Source of the DNA: Streptomyces rugosispiralis
GTDB lineage: Bacteria > Actinomycetota > Actinomycetes > Streptomycetales > Streptomycetaceae
Direction of reading: 5' to 3'
NCBI RefSeq assembly: GCF_024505145.1
Contig: NZ_JANIAA010000008.1
Span: 186,001 to 250,000 of the forward strand
DNA length: 64,000 bases
This document shows positions 16,468-25,474 of the stretch, one piece after another. Position 1 is the first letter of the stretch, and each line of letters starts with the position of its first letter. The translations under genes and the position numbers were made by a program. The notes below the pieces were generated by a model, which had not been told where the DNA came from, did not search any database, and saw only the letters and a list, made by a program, of their open reading frames with translations.

Positions 16468-17904
16468 TCAGCTCTCGGCCTTCTCCTGCTTCTTCTCGGA
16501 CTCCGCGGCCTCCTCGGCGGCCTCCGCCGCGGCCTCGGCGGGCTCCTCGGCGGTCTCGGAGGTGGCCTCGACCGTCTCGCCGGTCTCGTCCTCCTCGTCG
16601 TCCAGGTCCACCGTCTCGCCCTTGTCGTCGACGACCTTGGCGGCCTCGACCACCACGGCCAGCGCCTTGCCGCGGGCGACCTCGCCGACGAGCATCGGCA
16701 CCTGGCCGCCCTCGACAACGGCCTGGGCGAACTGGTCCGGGCTCATGCCGGAGGACTGCGCACGGCGCATGAGGTGCTCGGTGAGCTCCTCCTGGCCGAC
16801 GGACAGCTGCTCCTTGTTGACCAGCTCGTCGAGGACGAACTGGGTGCGGATGCCCTTCTCGGCCTGCTCCTTGAGCTCGGCGTCGAACTCCTCGGCGGTC
16901 TTGTCCTGCATCTGCAGGTACGACTCGAGGTTGAGACCCATCTGGCCGAGCTGGTGGTGCTCGAGGTTGTGCTTACGGGTGTTGATCTCGTCCTGGAGGA
17001 GCTTCTCCGGGATCGGCACCTCGACCAGCTCGAGCAGGGCGTCCAGCACCTTCTCCTGGGCCTGGGTGGCCTGGTCGAACTTCTTCGACCGCTCCAGGCG
17101 CTTACGGCTGTCGCCGCGCAGCTCCTCGAGGGTGTCGAACTCGCTGGCCAGCTGGGCGAAGTCGTCGTCGAGCTCGGGCAGCTCACGGGCCTTGACCTCG
17201 GAGACCTTGACCGAGACCGCGGCCTCCTTGCCCTGGGCGGAGCCGCCCTTGAGCTCGGAGGTGAAGGTGGCCTCGCCACCCGCCTCCAGGCCGGTCACGG
17301 CCTCGTCGATGCCGTCCAGCAGCTCGCCCGAGCCGATGGTGTAGGTGACGCCGCTGGCGACACCGTCCTCCAGGACCTCGCCGTCGACCTTGGCCTCGAG
17401 GTCGATCACGACGATGTCGCCCTCGGCGGCGGCGCGCTCCACCGGGCTGGTGGTGGCGAAGCGCTCCCGCAGCTGCTCGACGGACTTGTCGATGTCCTCG
17501 TCCGAGACCTCGACGGCGTCGACGGTGACCTCGATGCCGGAGTAGTCCGGGATCTCGATCGCCGGGCGGATGTCCACCTCGGCGGTGAAGGTCAGCAGCT
17601 CGTTGTCCTTGAGCTCGGTGATGTCGACCTCGGGCTGGCCGAGCGGGTTCAGCTCACCCTCGTTGACCGCGTCGGTGTAGAACTTCGGGAGCGCCTCGTT
17701 GACGGCCTCCTCCAGCACGGCGCCACGACCGAACCGCTGGTCGATGATGCGGGCCGGGATCTTGCCCTTGCGGAACCCAGGCACCGTGACCTGCTGGTTG
17801 ATCTTCTTGTACGCCGCGTCGAGGCTGGGCTTGAGCTCCTCGAAGGGCACCTCGACAGTGAGCCGAACCCGGGTCGGGTTCAGGTTCTCCACGGCGCTCT
17901 TCAC
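16468..17904 (-). CDS. tig: Trigger factor chaperone and peptidyl-prolyl isomerase
   Basis: A 478-aa ribosome-associated chaperone. The ribosome-docking signature GFRKGK is at 43-48, an FKBP-like PPIase domain spans about 160-245, and an alpha-helical arm domain follows. The last about 60 residues are a Glu/Ala-rich acidic tail, longer than in E. coli trigger factor. The GTG start has AAGGAG at ideal spacing. It lies upstream of clpP1P2-clpX, the common tig-clp arrangement. Confidence 0.97.
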   Translation of the reverse strand: MKSAVENLNPTRVRLTVEVPFEELKPSLDAAYKKINQQVTVPGFRKGKIPARIIDQRFGRGAVLEEAVNEALPKFYTDAVNEGELNPLGQPEVDITELKDNELLTFTAEVDIRPAIEIPDYSGIEVTVDAVEVSDEDIDKSVEQLRERFATTSPVERAAAEGDIVVIDLEAKVDGEVLEDGVASGVTYTIGSGELLDGIDEAVTGLEAGGEATFTSELKGGSAQGKEAAVSVKVSEVKARELPELDDDFAQLASEFDTLEELRGDSRKRLERSKKFDQATQAQEKVLDALLELVEVPIPEKLLQDEINTRKHNLEHHQLGQMGLNLESYLQMQDKTAEEFDAELKEQAEKGIRTQFVLDELVNKEQLSVGQEELTEHLMRRAQSSGMSPDQFAQAVVEGGQVPMLVGEVARGKALAVVVEAAKVVDDKGETVDLDDEEDETGETVEATSETAEEPAEAAAEAAEEAAESEKKQEKAES

Positions 17905-18001
17905 GGTTCGGTCTCCTTGGGGGCTGACGTGTGGTGTTCAGCTGCGGTGCGCTGTCGCGTCGCAGCGGATTCGCGTCCGGTTAAAAAGACACAGACACGC
18001 A

Positions 18002-18022
18002 GCTTGCATAGTAACCGCAAGC
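18002..18022 (-). promoter_or_regulatory. Inverted repeat in the tig promoter region
   Basis: GCTTGC-N9-GCAAGC lies about 100 bp upstream of tig. On the minus strand it overlaps TACTAT, a fair -10 hexamer. Operator function is inferred from position only. Confidence 0.4.
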
Positions 18023-18059
18023 ATGACGGGCCCCACAACGCGATCTTGACGTCTGTGGA

Positions 18060-18136
18060 TGGTCGGGGTGGCCGGATTCGAACCGACGACCTTCCGCTCC
18101 CAAAGCGGACGCGCTACCAAGCTGCGCCACACCCCG
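18060..18136 (-). tRNA. tRNA-Pro (anticodon TGG)
   Basis: A 77-nt cloverleaf on the minus strand. The acceptor is CGGGGTG paired with CACCCCG, the anticodon loop is TTTGGGA with anticodon TGG, and the T arm GTTCGAATC is present. The 3' CCA is encoded. Confidence 0.96.
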
Positions 18137-18315
18137 TCGGTGCGACACGTAGGGTACATGCCCGCGGACGCCCCGGCTGCCGGTTATTCGACTGGTGGGC
18201 AAGGGTGTGCGGGGAACGGTCGAGAACCGCTACGATGCATGCCATGCCGCGATCCGGGCGATCATGCCTGGGCGGAGGTGTCCGGGAGACCGGTGCATCC
18301 GTGTACGCGGCGTGT

Positions 18316-18389
18316 GCGGGCGTAGCTCAATGGTAGAGCCCCAGTCTTCCAAACTGGCTACGCGGGTTCGATTCCCGTCGCCCGCTCCA
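18316..18389 (+). tRNA. tRNA-Gly (anticodon TCC)
   Basis: A 74-nt cloverleaf: acceptor GCGGGCG/CGCCCGC, D arm GCTC..GAGC, anticodon stem CCAGT/ACTGG with loop CTTCCAA (anticodon TCC), T loop TTCGATT, and encoded CCA. It is transcribed away from the tRNA-Pro gene; no integrated element is seen at either tRNA. Confidence 0.96.
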
Positions 18390-18396
18390 TGGCTTT

Positions 18397-18430
18397 CGGC
18401 CCGGCCCGGGGAGTTCCCGGGGCCGGGCCG
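18397..18430. terminator. Terminator downstream of tRNA-Gly
   Basis: GC-rich hairpin (CGGCCCGGCCC pairing with GGGCCGGGCCG around a short loop, one bulge), followed on the plus strand by a T-containing stretch. It may also serve the converging small membrane gene. Confidence 0.7.
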
Positions 18431-18521
18431 TTCGCTTTTGCGCACACTCACGCGCGTCCGGGCACCCGCTCCCCTGGACGCGGGGGCGGATGCCTTGGGA
18501 GTCGATGCCGGGGGTCGGCGA

Positions 18522-18716
18522 TCAGGGGTTGATGTCGGCGATGGCCTGGGCGGCCGAGTCGAGGAACTTCTGGATGTCCGGCGCGATATTGGACGAGGCG
18601 AGCAGGAACCCGAAGAGGATCGCGACCAGGGCCGGTCCCCACTTGATCCGGCCATTGCGGATCATGAACACCAGGATGATGCCCACCAGCAGCACCAATG
18701 ACAGGGAAATGGCCAC
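18522..18716 (-). CDS. Small two-segment membrane protein, function unknown
   Basis: A 64-aa protein (MAISLSLVLLVGII...) with two hydrophobic segments at about 3-20 and 28-45 and an amphipathic C-terminus (DIQKFLDSAAQAIADI). I chose the GTG at 18716 because GAGGG lies about nine bases upstream; an upstream GTG at 18740 would add eight residues. It appears to be a conserved small Streptomyces membrane protein next to the tRNA genes. No function can be named. Confidence 0.7.
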   Translation of the reverse strand: MAISLSLVLLVGIILVFMIRNGRIKWGPALVAILFGFLLASSNIAPDIQKFLDSAAQAIADINP

Positions 18717-19332
18717 AACATCCCACCCTCGGTCGCACACGTCTCACAGGCCCCGGAAGCACGCGACCCCGCACACCCCCGCAGCCACCATCGTGCCATC
18801 AACTCCCGCCGCTCAGCAGTGGGGTGGAGCGATAAACGGTCACATGTGCACACGGCGCCCACCCCTCCGGTACCCGGCCGGTAACCGTTCATTCAAAGAG
18901 TTGCGGGTGACGCTCCCCACAACTCGGTGGGCCGCCCGGCCGATGAATTCCGATCACCCCGGACGGCCTCGGGCAGGAATTCGGAATTCACTCGGCGGTC
19001 ACTCGGCGGGGTGACAAAACATCAATGAATCAGACATTCCGCCAGAGCCTCCTGCGGGGCATATGCCCCAATTAAGCGGGATGAAAGCCATCAGAACGGA
19101 CGGTCCCTGCCCGGATATCAAATGATCGCATCGCTTTGTCGACTCCTCGGTCGACTTACCGGGGGCGACTATCGGCCGCGATACGAAGACTATGAACGCA
19201 AAGCAAACTGAACGAGGTTTTACGCAATACAGGTTTCGGCGCTATCGTGCCTCAGATGTTTCACGCTGCCATGACTCCCCCACGCGCAGTGAGGTGCCGG
19301 GTGGTCTCCCCCAGTTCCTGGTGGGAGGGCCT
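18717..19332. other. Long intergenic region, no gene seen
   Basis: About 600 bp between divergent genes, clearly more AT-rich than its surroundings in the second half. It contains the 14-bp perfect palindrome GGGGCATATGCCCC at 19056-19069 and a GTCGAC-N6-GTCGAC pair near 19140. The region probably holds the promoter of the acyltransferase gene; no coding frame with a ribosome site was found. Confidence 0.55.
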
Positions 19333-20514
19333 GTGACCAACTCCCTGCGCCCGCACGGTTATCAGCGGACCCCGCTCCCCCAGGAGGCGGCGCCCACTCC
19401 CCCCTCGCCGCGGACCGAAGAACCAGGGCAGCAGGCGACCGCCCCGCCAGCTGCCTCCCCCGCCGGGCAGCAGCCCAAACAGCGGGACGCGTTCTTCGAC
19501 AACGCGAAGTACCTCGCGATCGTGCTGGTCGCGATGGCCCACTCCTGGGAGCCGCTCACCGACGGCAGCCGCACCGCGGAAGCGCTGTACATGGTCGTGT
19601 ACACCTTCCACATGCCGGCCTTCATCCTGATCTCCGGCTACTTCTCGCGCAGCTTCGACATGCGGCCGGACCGGCTCAAGCGCCTGATCACCGGCGTCGC
19701 GGTGCCCTATGTGATCTTCGAGGTCGCGTACACGCTGTTCAAGCGCTGGGCGGACGACGATCCGACGTACGACTTCAGCCTGCTGGACCCCTGGTACCTC
19801 ACCTGGTTCCTGATCGCGCTGTTCGTATGGCGGCTGACCACTCCGATCTGGAAGCTGGTGCGCTGGCCGATCCCGCTCTCGCTCGCGGTCGCCACGCTCG
19901 CGGCGGTCTCACCCGACATCGGCGACGACCTGGACATGCAGCGGCTGCTGCAGTTCCTGCCGTTCTTCGTCCTCGGCCTGTGCATGAAGCCCGAGCACTT
20001 CCAGATGATCCGCCGCCGCTCGGTGCGGATCGCGTCGGTGCCGATCTTCGCGTGTGCCTTCGTGTTCGCCTACTGGGCGGCGCCGCGGATGAGCTCGGCG
20101 TGGTTCTACCACCGCGACAGCGTCCAGGAGCTGGGTGCGCCGCCGTGGACCGGCCCGGTGATGACGCTCGCCCTCTTCGGCTGCTCGGTCGTGCTCGTCG
20201 GCTGCTTCTTCGCCTGGGTGCCGCGGCGCCATATGTGGTTCACGGTGCTGGGCGCCGGGACGCTGTACGGCTATCTGCTGCACGGCTTCCTGGCCAAGGG
20301 CTCGCGGTTCTGGGGCTGGTTCGACGAGTACCAGTGGCTGCACAAGCCGCTGGGTGAGATCGCGGTCACGATCATCGCCGCCACCGTGGTCACCGTGCTG
20401 TGCACGCCACCCGTTCAGCGCGTCTTCCGCTTCGCCATGGAGCCGAAGATGGCCTGGGCCTTCCGTAAGGACCCGGCCGAACAGGCCCGCGGCCGTACGA
20501 CGACGGCGGCCTAG
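19333..20514 (+). CDS. Membrane acyltransferase, acyltransferase-3 family
   Basis: A 393-aa polytopic protein. The first about 50 residues are Pro/Ala-rich and polar; about ten hydrophobic segments follow. The family start FFDNAKYLAIVLVAMAHSWEPL has the motif-like histidine in AHSWEP of OafA/OpgC-type enzymes, which move acyl groups onto extracytoplasmic sugars or lipids. The GTG at 19333 has GGGAGGG upstream; the open frame begins 47 codons earlier but lacks coding character. The acyl acceptor cannot be told from sequence. Confidence 0.85.
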   Translation: MTNSLRPHGYQRTPLPQEAAPTPPSPRTEEPGQQATAPPAASPAGQQPKQRDAFFDNAKYLAIVLVAMAHSWEPLTDGSRTAEALYMVVYTFHMPAFILISGYFSRSFDMRPDRLKRLITGVAVPYVIFEVAYTLFKRWADDDPTYDFSLLDPWYLTWFLIALFVWRLTTPIWKLVRWPIPLSLAVATLAAVSPDIGDDLDMQRLLQFLPFFVLGLCMKPEHFQMIRRRSVRIASVPIFACAFVFAYWAAPRMSSAWFYHRDSVQELGAPPWTGPVMTLALFGCSVVLVGCFFAWVPRRHMWFTVLGAGTLYGYLLHGFLAKGSRFWGWFDEYQWLHKPLGEIAVTIIAATVVTVLCTPPVQRVFRFAMEPKMAWAFRKDPAEQARGRTTTAA

Positions 20515-20537
20515 CGCGCCAACGGCGCCACGGCACG

Positions 20538-20573
20538 AAGGGCTGGACCGCGGATCCCCACGGGCCAGCCCTT
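20538..20573. terminator. Terminator between acyltransferase and ABC permease genes
   Basis: AAGGGCTGG / CCAGCCCTT stem with an 18-nt loop, followed by TCTCTTCTCC, in a convergent gap. Confidence 0.75.
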
Positions 20574-20640
20574 TCTCTTCTCCCCACGAGCCGGCCTTCT
20601 CGGCTCGGCTGCGGCTCATCCACCCCTCAAGCCTTACGGC

Positions 20641-23172
20641 TCACGGCTTCGGTGTCGTACGGCGCAGCGCCGCGCGGGCCGGGAGCGCGGTCGCCGCCAG
20701 GCCCAGCGCCACGACGGTCCCCGCGAAGCCCGCGTAGGTGAGCGGCGGGACGTACGGGTCCTCGCCGGTCAGGCCGCGCGCCATCGGCACGAGCGTGGCC
20801 ATGGCGATCGCCGTGCCCAGACCGATCCCCGCCGTGGCCACCAGCAGCGCCTCCCAGCGCACCATTCCGAGCACCTGCCGCCGGGTGGTGCCGATCAGCC
20901 GCAGCATGCCCAGCTCGCGGCGGCGGTCCAGCACGGTCATCACCAGGGTGTTTACGGCGGCGACGGCCGCGAAGCCGCCGAGGACGGCCGCCATGACGGT
21001 GTTGGCCCAGGCGCTCAGCCTCCGGTCCTCGTCCTGGGCCGCCGCATAGCCGTCCCGGTCGGTGACGTCCTCGCCGAGCCGTCGGCCGAGCGCCGCGGCG
21101 ACGGCCTTACGGTCGGCGCCTTCGGCGTCCCGCACCAGCACATCGCTGTCGTACGCCGACGTCACATGGCCGGACAGCGCCGTACGGGGCAGGGTGAGCT
21201 CGGCGATCCCCAGCCCGCGCCCGTAGATCGCGACCACGGTGGGCGAGATCCTCGTGCCGTCCGGGAGGTGGAGGGTGAGCCGGTGGCCGATCCGGGCATG
21301 GGCCGCCTTCGCCAGCAGCCCGTCCACGGCCACCCGGCCCGGCCCCAGGGCGTCCAGGCGCCCCTTACGGACGTCGAGGTCCTGTACGGCCGCCAGGTCG
21401 CGGCCGCTCCCGGAGACGCCCTGCGCCGACGCGGTGCGCAGCCAGCGGCCGTCGCCCGAGCCCACCGGGACCAGCGCTCCGGTGCGCAGCAGCCCCACGG
21501 ACGCGGCCACGCCCCGTACGGTGGCGGCGCGGGCCGCCGTACCGGACGGCAGCCCGTCCGGGGCGGAGATCACCTGGTCGGCCACGATGCCCGCCCGCCG
21601 CTGGCCGGCGCCCGCGTGGTCCTCGCTGGTGTGCATGAAGACGAGGGTCGAGGCGAAGGCCATGGCCAGCACGATCGGGGTGATCGCCGAGGCCAGGCGG
21701 CGGGCGTTGGCCCGGCTGTTGGCCGAGGCCAGATGGGCCGGCGCCGGTCCGGCGCGCAGCGGCAGGCCGATCAGCCAGGCGCACAGGCGGGCGATCACCG
21801 GGCCGAGCAGGGCCACGGCGAGCATGAAGAGCATCACGACCCCGAGGGCGGCGTTGGCCGCGTCGTCGCCGGAGGCGGAGGCGGCGACCCCGGTCATGAT
21901 GATGCCGCCGACCAGGGCCGCGAGGCCGAGGACCGTACGGATCACACCGGGCCGCAGCCGCTCCACGGCCGCCTCGCCGAGCGCCCGCCCCGGCGGGATC
22001 CGCGCGGGGCGGCGGGCGGCCATCAGCCCCGCCAGGAGCGAGGTGAGGAGGCCCGCCCCAACGGCGACGAGCAGCGGGATCCAGGAGATGGCGAGCTCCA
22101 CGGGCGCGGGGACGGCGCCCTTCTCCTCGAGCTGCCCGAACCACCAGCGGGCGAGCGCGCATCCGGGCAGCAGGCCGACCGCGCCCGCGAGCGGGGCGAC
22201 CAGCAGCGCCTCGGCCGCGATCGAGCGGCGGATCTGGCGCGGGGTGGCGCCGATCGCCCGCAGCAGGGCCATCTCGCGGCCACGCTGGCCCACGGAGAGG
22301 GCGACGGTGCCCGCGGTGGTGAAGACGGCGACAGCGGTCGCGATGCCGCCGAAGGAGCCGCCGAGCGCGATGAGCATCTCCTTGGCGTTGGCGAGCGAGG
22401 GCTCCTCGATGGCACCGCGCCCGTCGCCGGTGTGCACCCGAGGGGAGTGCGCCGCGCCCTTCACGGTCCGCTCCAGGTGGGCGGCCAGCCGGTCGGGACC
22501 GGTGCCGGTGCGGGGTCGCACGAGGATGGCGTCCACGGTGCCGGGGTGGCCGCTCAGCGCACGGGCCCGGCGGTCGGTGAACCACGCCGTAAGGCCGTCA
22601 CCGTCGGCGCCGCCCGCCTTACGGGTCACACCGGAGACCCGGAAGGTGTGGCGGCCGTCCGGCGCGGTCACCGTGATCCGGCCACCGATGCCGGTCCCCG
22701 CCGCACGGGCGGCCGCGGGGCTGAGCACCGCCTCGTCCTCCCGGGGCGCGGCGCCCGAGCCGAGTGCCGCCCCCGTGAAGGGCGCCGCGCCCCAGCCGTG
22801 GCCGGTGAGCGCCCCATGGGCGGTGCGCAGCGGGAAGGTCACGTCCGGTGCGGCGGCCGCGGCACCGGGGGTGCGGGCGGCGGTGGCCACCAGGGAGGCG
22901 TCGAGCCGGGCGCGGTCGGGGACCTGCTCGGACTCGTCCGAGCGGCCGTCGCCGTGGCCGATGACGTAGCGCACCCGCTGGTCGGCGGCGATCACGACCG
23001 GGGCGCTCGCGTAGCGCTGCGGGGGTACGGAGGCCCGTAGCCCGGTCTCCAGCAGGATGCCGCAGGCGGACACGATCGCCGCGGCCATGGCCAGGGCGAC
23101 GAAGGTGCCCGCGAAGGCGGACGGTTTGAAGCGGACGGCGGCGCGGGCCAGTCCGTTGGTGAGCGGCCTCAC
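20641..23172 (-). CDS. ABC transporter permease, FtsX/MacB family
   Basis: An 843-aa permease with two FtsX-type units: an N-terminal helix at about 20-42, a large extracytoplasmic domain, a three-helix block in mid-protein (SFGGIATAVAVFTTAGTV...) and a second one at the C-terminus (VMAAVLGGFAAVAAVNTLV...). Such proteins use ATP-driven strokes to expel lipids, peptides or antibiotics rather than to form a pore. The GTG start overlaps the ATPase stop by 4 bp, so the two are coupled. The substrate is unknown; no sensor-kinase gene adjoins. Confidence 0.92.
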   Translation of the reverse strand: MRPLTNGLARAAVRFKPSAFAGTFVALAMAAAIVSACGILLETGLRASVPPQRYASAPVVIAADQRVRYVIGHGDGRSDESEQVPDRARLDASLVATAARTPGAAAAAPDVTFPLRTAHGALTGHGWGAAPFTGAALGSGAAPREDEAVLSPAAARAAGTGIGGRITVTAPDGRHTFRVSGVTRKAGGADGDGLTAWFTDRRARALSGHPGTVDAILVRPRTGTGPDRLAAHLERTVKGAAHSPRVHTGDGRGAIEEPSLANAKEMLIALGGSFGGIATAVAVFTTAGTVALSVGQRGREMALLRAIGATPRQIRRSIAAEALLVAPLAGAVGLLPGCALARWWFGQLEEKGAVPAPVELAISWIPLLVAVGAGLLTSLLAGLMAARRPARIPPGRALGEAAVERLRPGVIRTVLGLAALVGGIIMTGVAASASGDDAANAALGVVMLFMLAVALLGPVIARLCAWLIGLPLRAGPAPAHLASANSRANARRLASAITPIVLAMAFASTLVFMHTSEDHAGAGQRRAGIVADQVISAPDGLPSGTAARAATVRGVAASVGLLRTGALVPVGSGDGRWLRTASAQGVSGSGRDLAAVQDLDVRKGRLDALGPGRVAVDGLLAKAAHARIGHRLTLHLPDGTRISPTVVAIYGRGLGIAELTLPRTALSGHVTSAYDSDVLVRDAEGADRKAVAAALGRRLGEDVTDRDGYAAAQDEDRRLSAWANTVMAAVLGGFAAVAAVNTLVMTVLDRRRELGMLRLIGTTRRQVLGMVRWEALLVATAGIGLGTAIAMATLVPMARGLTGEDPYVPPLTYAGFAGTVVALGLAATALPARAALRRTTPKP

Positions 23173-23987
23173 CGGGCCCCCTCGGCGGCCCAGGCGCCCG
23201 CCAGGGCCGGGGTGCGGGCGGTGAGGCGGCCCATCCGCTCGGCGATCTCGTGTGCCGGGGAGCGGAGGAGCCGGTCGGCGATCGCGCCGTCGGCGAGGAA
23301 CAGCACGCGGTCGGCGTAGCTCGCGGCGACCGGGTCGTGGGTGACCATCACGACGGTCGCGCCCAGCCCGTCCACGGCCTGCCGCAGGAGGGTGAGCACC
23401 TCGGCGGCGGTGTTGGTGTCCAGGGCGCCGGTCGGCTCGTCGGCGAAGACCACGTCGGGGCGGGTGACCAGGGCGCGGGCGATGGCCACCCGCTGCTGCT
23501 GGCCGCCGGAGAGCTCGCCGGGCCGCCGCCTGGCCCGGTCCCCCAGGCCGACCTGGGCGAGCACCTCATGGGCCCGGTGGCGGTCGGGGCGGGCGCCCGC
23601 GAGGCGCATCGGGAGCAGCACGTTCTGCTCGACGGTCAGGGAGGGGAGGAGGTTGAAGGACTGGAAGACGAACCCGAGGCGGGCGCGGCGCAATGCGGTG
23701 AGCTTGTTCTCACTCATTCCGGTGATTTCGGTGCCGCCGAGCTTGACGGTCCCGGCGGTCGGCCGGTCGAGCCCGGCGGCGCACTGCAGGAATGTCGACT
23801 TGCCGCAGCCGGAGGGGCCCATGACGGCGGTGAAGCTGCCATGGGGAAGGGCCAGGTCGATGCCGCGCAGGGCGTGGACGGCGGTGCGGCCCCGGCCGTA
23901 GCGGCGCTGGACGCCGTGGAGTTCGATGGCATGGGCGTGGTGCGGGGCCGGTGCCGCCGCTGTCTGTCGCCGCTTGCGCAGCCCCAT
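23169..23987 (-). CDS. ABC transporter ATP-binding protein, MacB/LolD type
   Basis: A 272-aa ATPase with Walker A GPSGCGKST, Q-loop VFQSFNLLP, signature LSGGQQQRV, Walker B VVFADEPTG and an H-loop histidine in VTHD. These are complete, so it should be active. The first about 20 residues are a variable basic and His-containing extension. It is the first gene of a two-gene operon with the FtsX-type permease and overlaps it by four bases. Confidence 0.95.
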   Translation of the reverse strand: MGLRKRRQTAAAPAPHHAHAIELHGVQRRYGRGRTAVHALRGIDLALPHGSFTAVMGPSGCGKSTFLQCAAGLDRPTAGTVKLGGTEITGMSENKLTALRRARLGFVFQSFNLLPSLTVEQNVLLPMRLAGARPDRHRAHEVLAQVGLGDRARRRPGELSGGQQQRVAIARALVTRPDVVFADEPTGALDTNTAAEVLTLLRQAVDGLGATVVMVTHDPVAASYADRVLFLADGAIADRLLRSPAHEIAERMGRLTARTPALAGAWAAEGAR

Positions 23988-24203
23988 GGTGGTGACCCTT
24001 CCGAGGAGTTCGCCCGATTCCCCTCGAACGTACGGATCACGGCCCCTCGGCAGCCATGACGGCCACCGGCGTATCCGGGGTGGGGCTAACCCCCGCCGGG
24101 CGGTCCGAGCAAGCCGTAAGGCGCCACGGGACAGCCCGGCGCGGCCGCGAGGCGACCGTATCGGCTGCGGGAAGACGCCCCTGCCGACGGCCGCGAGACG
24201 CCC

Positions 24204-25346
24204 TTACTGGCGGCAGATCAGCAGCAGGGCGCGGTCGTCGTTGACGTCCTTCGCGACCGTCTCGATCAGATGCCAGGCCGCGCCGTGGAAGCCGGAGCCG
24301 ACATAGCGGTCCGCCTCGCCGGTGAGGCGGTCGATGCCCTCGCTGATGTCCCGGTCGGCGGTCTCCACGAGGCCGTCGGTGAAGAGCATCAGGACGTCGC
24401 CGGGCCGCAGCGTGCCCTTGGTGGGGTCGAATTGGGCGCCGTCGTAGACGCCCAGCAGCGGGCCGTCGGCGGACTTCTCCTCCCACTTGCCGGTGCCCGC
24501 GCTCAGCTGGAGCGCGGGCAGATGTCCGGCGGAGAAGAGCTCGAAGTCGCCGCTGTCGAGGTCGAGGACGAGATGGATGGAGGTCGCGAAGCCCTCGTCC
24601 CAGTCCTGGCGCAGCAGATAGCCGTTGGCGGCCGGGAGGAAGCCGTGCGGGGGCAGGGAGCCGAGGAGGCCGCCGAAGGCACCGGAGAGCAGCAGGGCGC
24701 GCGAGGCGGCGTCCATGCCCTTGCCGGAGACGTCGGTGAGGACGACCTCGAGGGTGCGGCCGCCGCCGGTGCGGGCGGCCACGACGAAGTCGCCGGAGAA
24801 GGACTGCCCGCCGGCCGGGCGCAGCGCCATCTCGCGGTGCCAGCCGCGCGGCAGGTTGGGCAGCTTGCTCTGGACGCGGATGCGCTCGCGCAGGTCGAAG
24901 AGCATGGTGCCGCCGCGCCGCCAGGGCACCCCGACGCGGCTGCGGAACTGGGCGATCAGCAGACCGAAGAAGCCGACTGCGGCGACGACCAGGATGGTGC
25001 CGGGGGTGACCCGGGAGGAGGCGTCCTCCTCCGTGTACGGGCCGAGCACGGCGGACTCCACGATCAGGGCCGTGGCGGCCGCCGCGTACAGGGCGAGGAG
25101 GCTGGCGGGGCGCAGCAGCAGCCCGCCCGCGACGATGGGCAGGACGAGGGCGGACGGGGAGCACCAGTCGGGCTGGGCGATGGTGCCTCCGGCGATGGCG
25201 GGGACGCCGAGGAGCAGCGCGGTCAGGGCGAGCCGGTCGGAGCCCTCACCTCGGAAGTAGTCCACTCCGGCTTTGCGCACGCCAGTGCGAGCCCGGTGCA
25301 GAACTCTGCGCATCCGGGCCCACGGAGTGTCCACGCCGCCAGTCAT
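24204..25346 (-). CDS. Membrane-bound SpoIIE-type PP2C protein phosphatase
   Basis: A 380-aa protein with several N-terminal hydrophobic segments (about residues 38-135), then a PPM/SpoIIE serine phosphatase domain. Metal-binding and core motifs are visible: SFSGDFV, LTDVSGKGMDAA, SAGHLPALQL, LMLFTDGLVE and the C-terminal DDRALLLI. Streptomyces has many such phosphatases, which dephosphorylate anti-sigma-factor antagonists. No anti-sigma or antagonist gene lies next to it, so its partner is unknown. The gap of about 130 bp to the divergent acetyltransferase gene must hold both promoters. Confidence 0.93.
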   Translation of the reverse strand: MTGGVDTPWARMRRVLHRARTGVRKAGVDYFRGEGSDRLALTALLLGVPAIAGGTIAQPDWCSPSALVLPIVAGGLLLRPASLLALYAAAATALIVESAVLGPYTEEDASSRVTPGTILVVAAVGFFGLLIAQFRSRVGVPWRRGGTMLFDLRERIRVQSKLPNLPRGWHREMALRPAGGQSFSGDFVVAARTGGGRTLEVVLTDVSGKGMDAASRALLLSGAFGGLLGSLPPHGFLPAANGYLLRQDWDEGFATSIHLVLDLDSGDFELFSAGHLPALQLSAGTGKWEEKSADGPLLGVYDGAQFDPTKGTLRPGDVLMLFTDGLVETADRDISEGIDRLTGEADRYVGSGFHGAAWHLIETVAKDVNDDRALLLICRQ

Positions 25347-25474
25347 TGCATCGGGACCCTACCCACCCGTTCGGACGCGCGTCGATTCGTGGCGCGTTGA
25401 ACCACCCAGCCAGGGGGGCAATCGTAAGCGAAATTCGTTCGCGTGTACGGGAAACGGCTGCTAGGGATGGGAAT

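Noticed and set aside
18060..18389. tRNA genes as integration site of a mobile island
   Set aside because: Both tRNAs are complete and neither adjoins an integrase or a repeated tRNA end.
18522..18740. Longer 72-aa form of the small membrane protein
   Set aside because: The extra eight residues (MCDRGWDV) precede the ribosome site GAGGG used by the inner GTG.
19056..19069. GGGGCATATGCCCC palindrome as an operator
   Set aside because: It is perfect, but lies about 260 bp from the next start and has no second copy in the window, so no function can be claimed.
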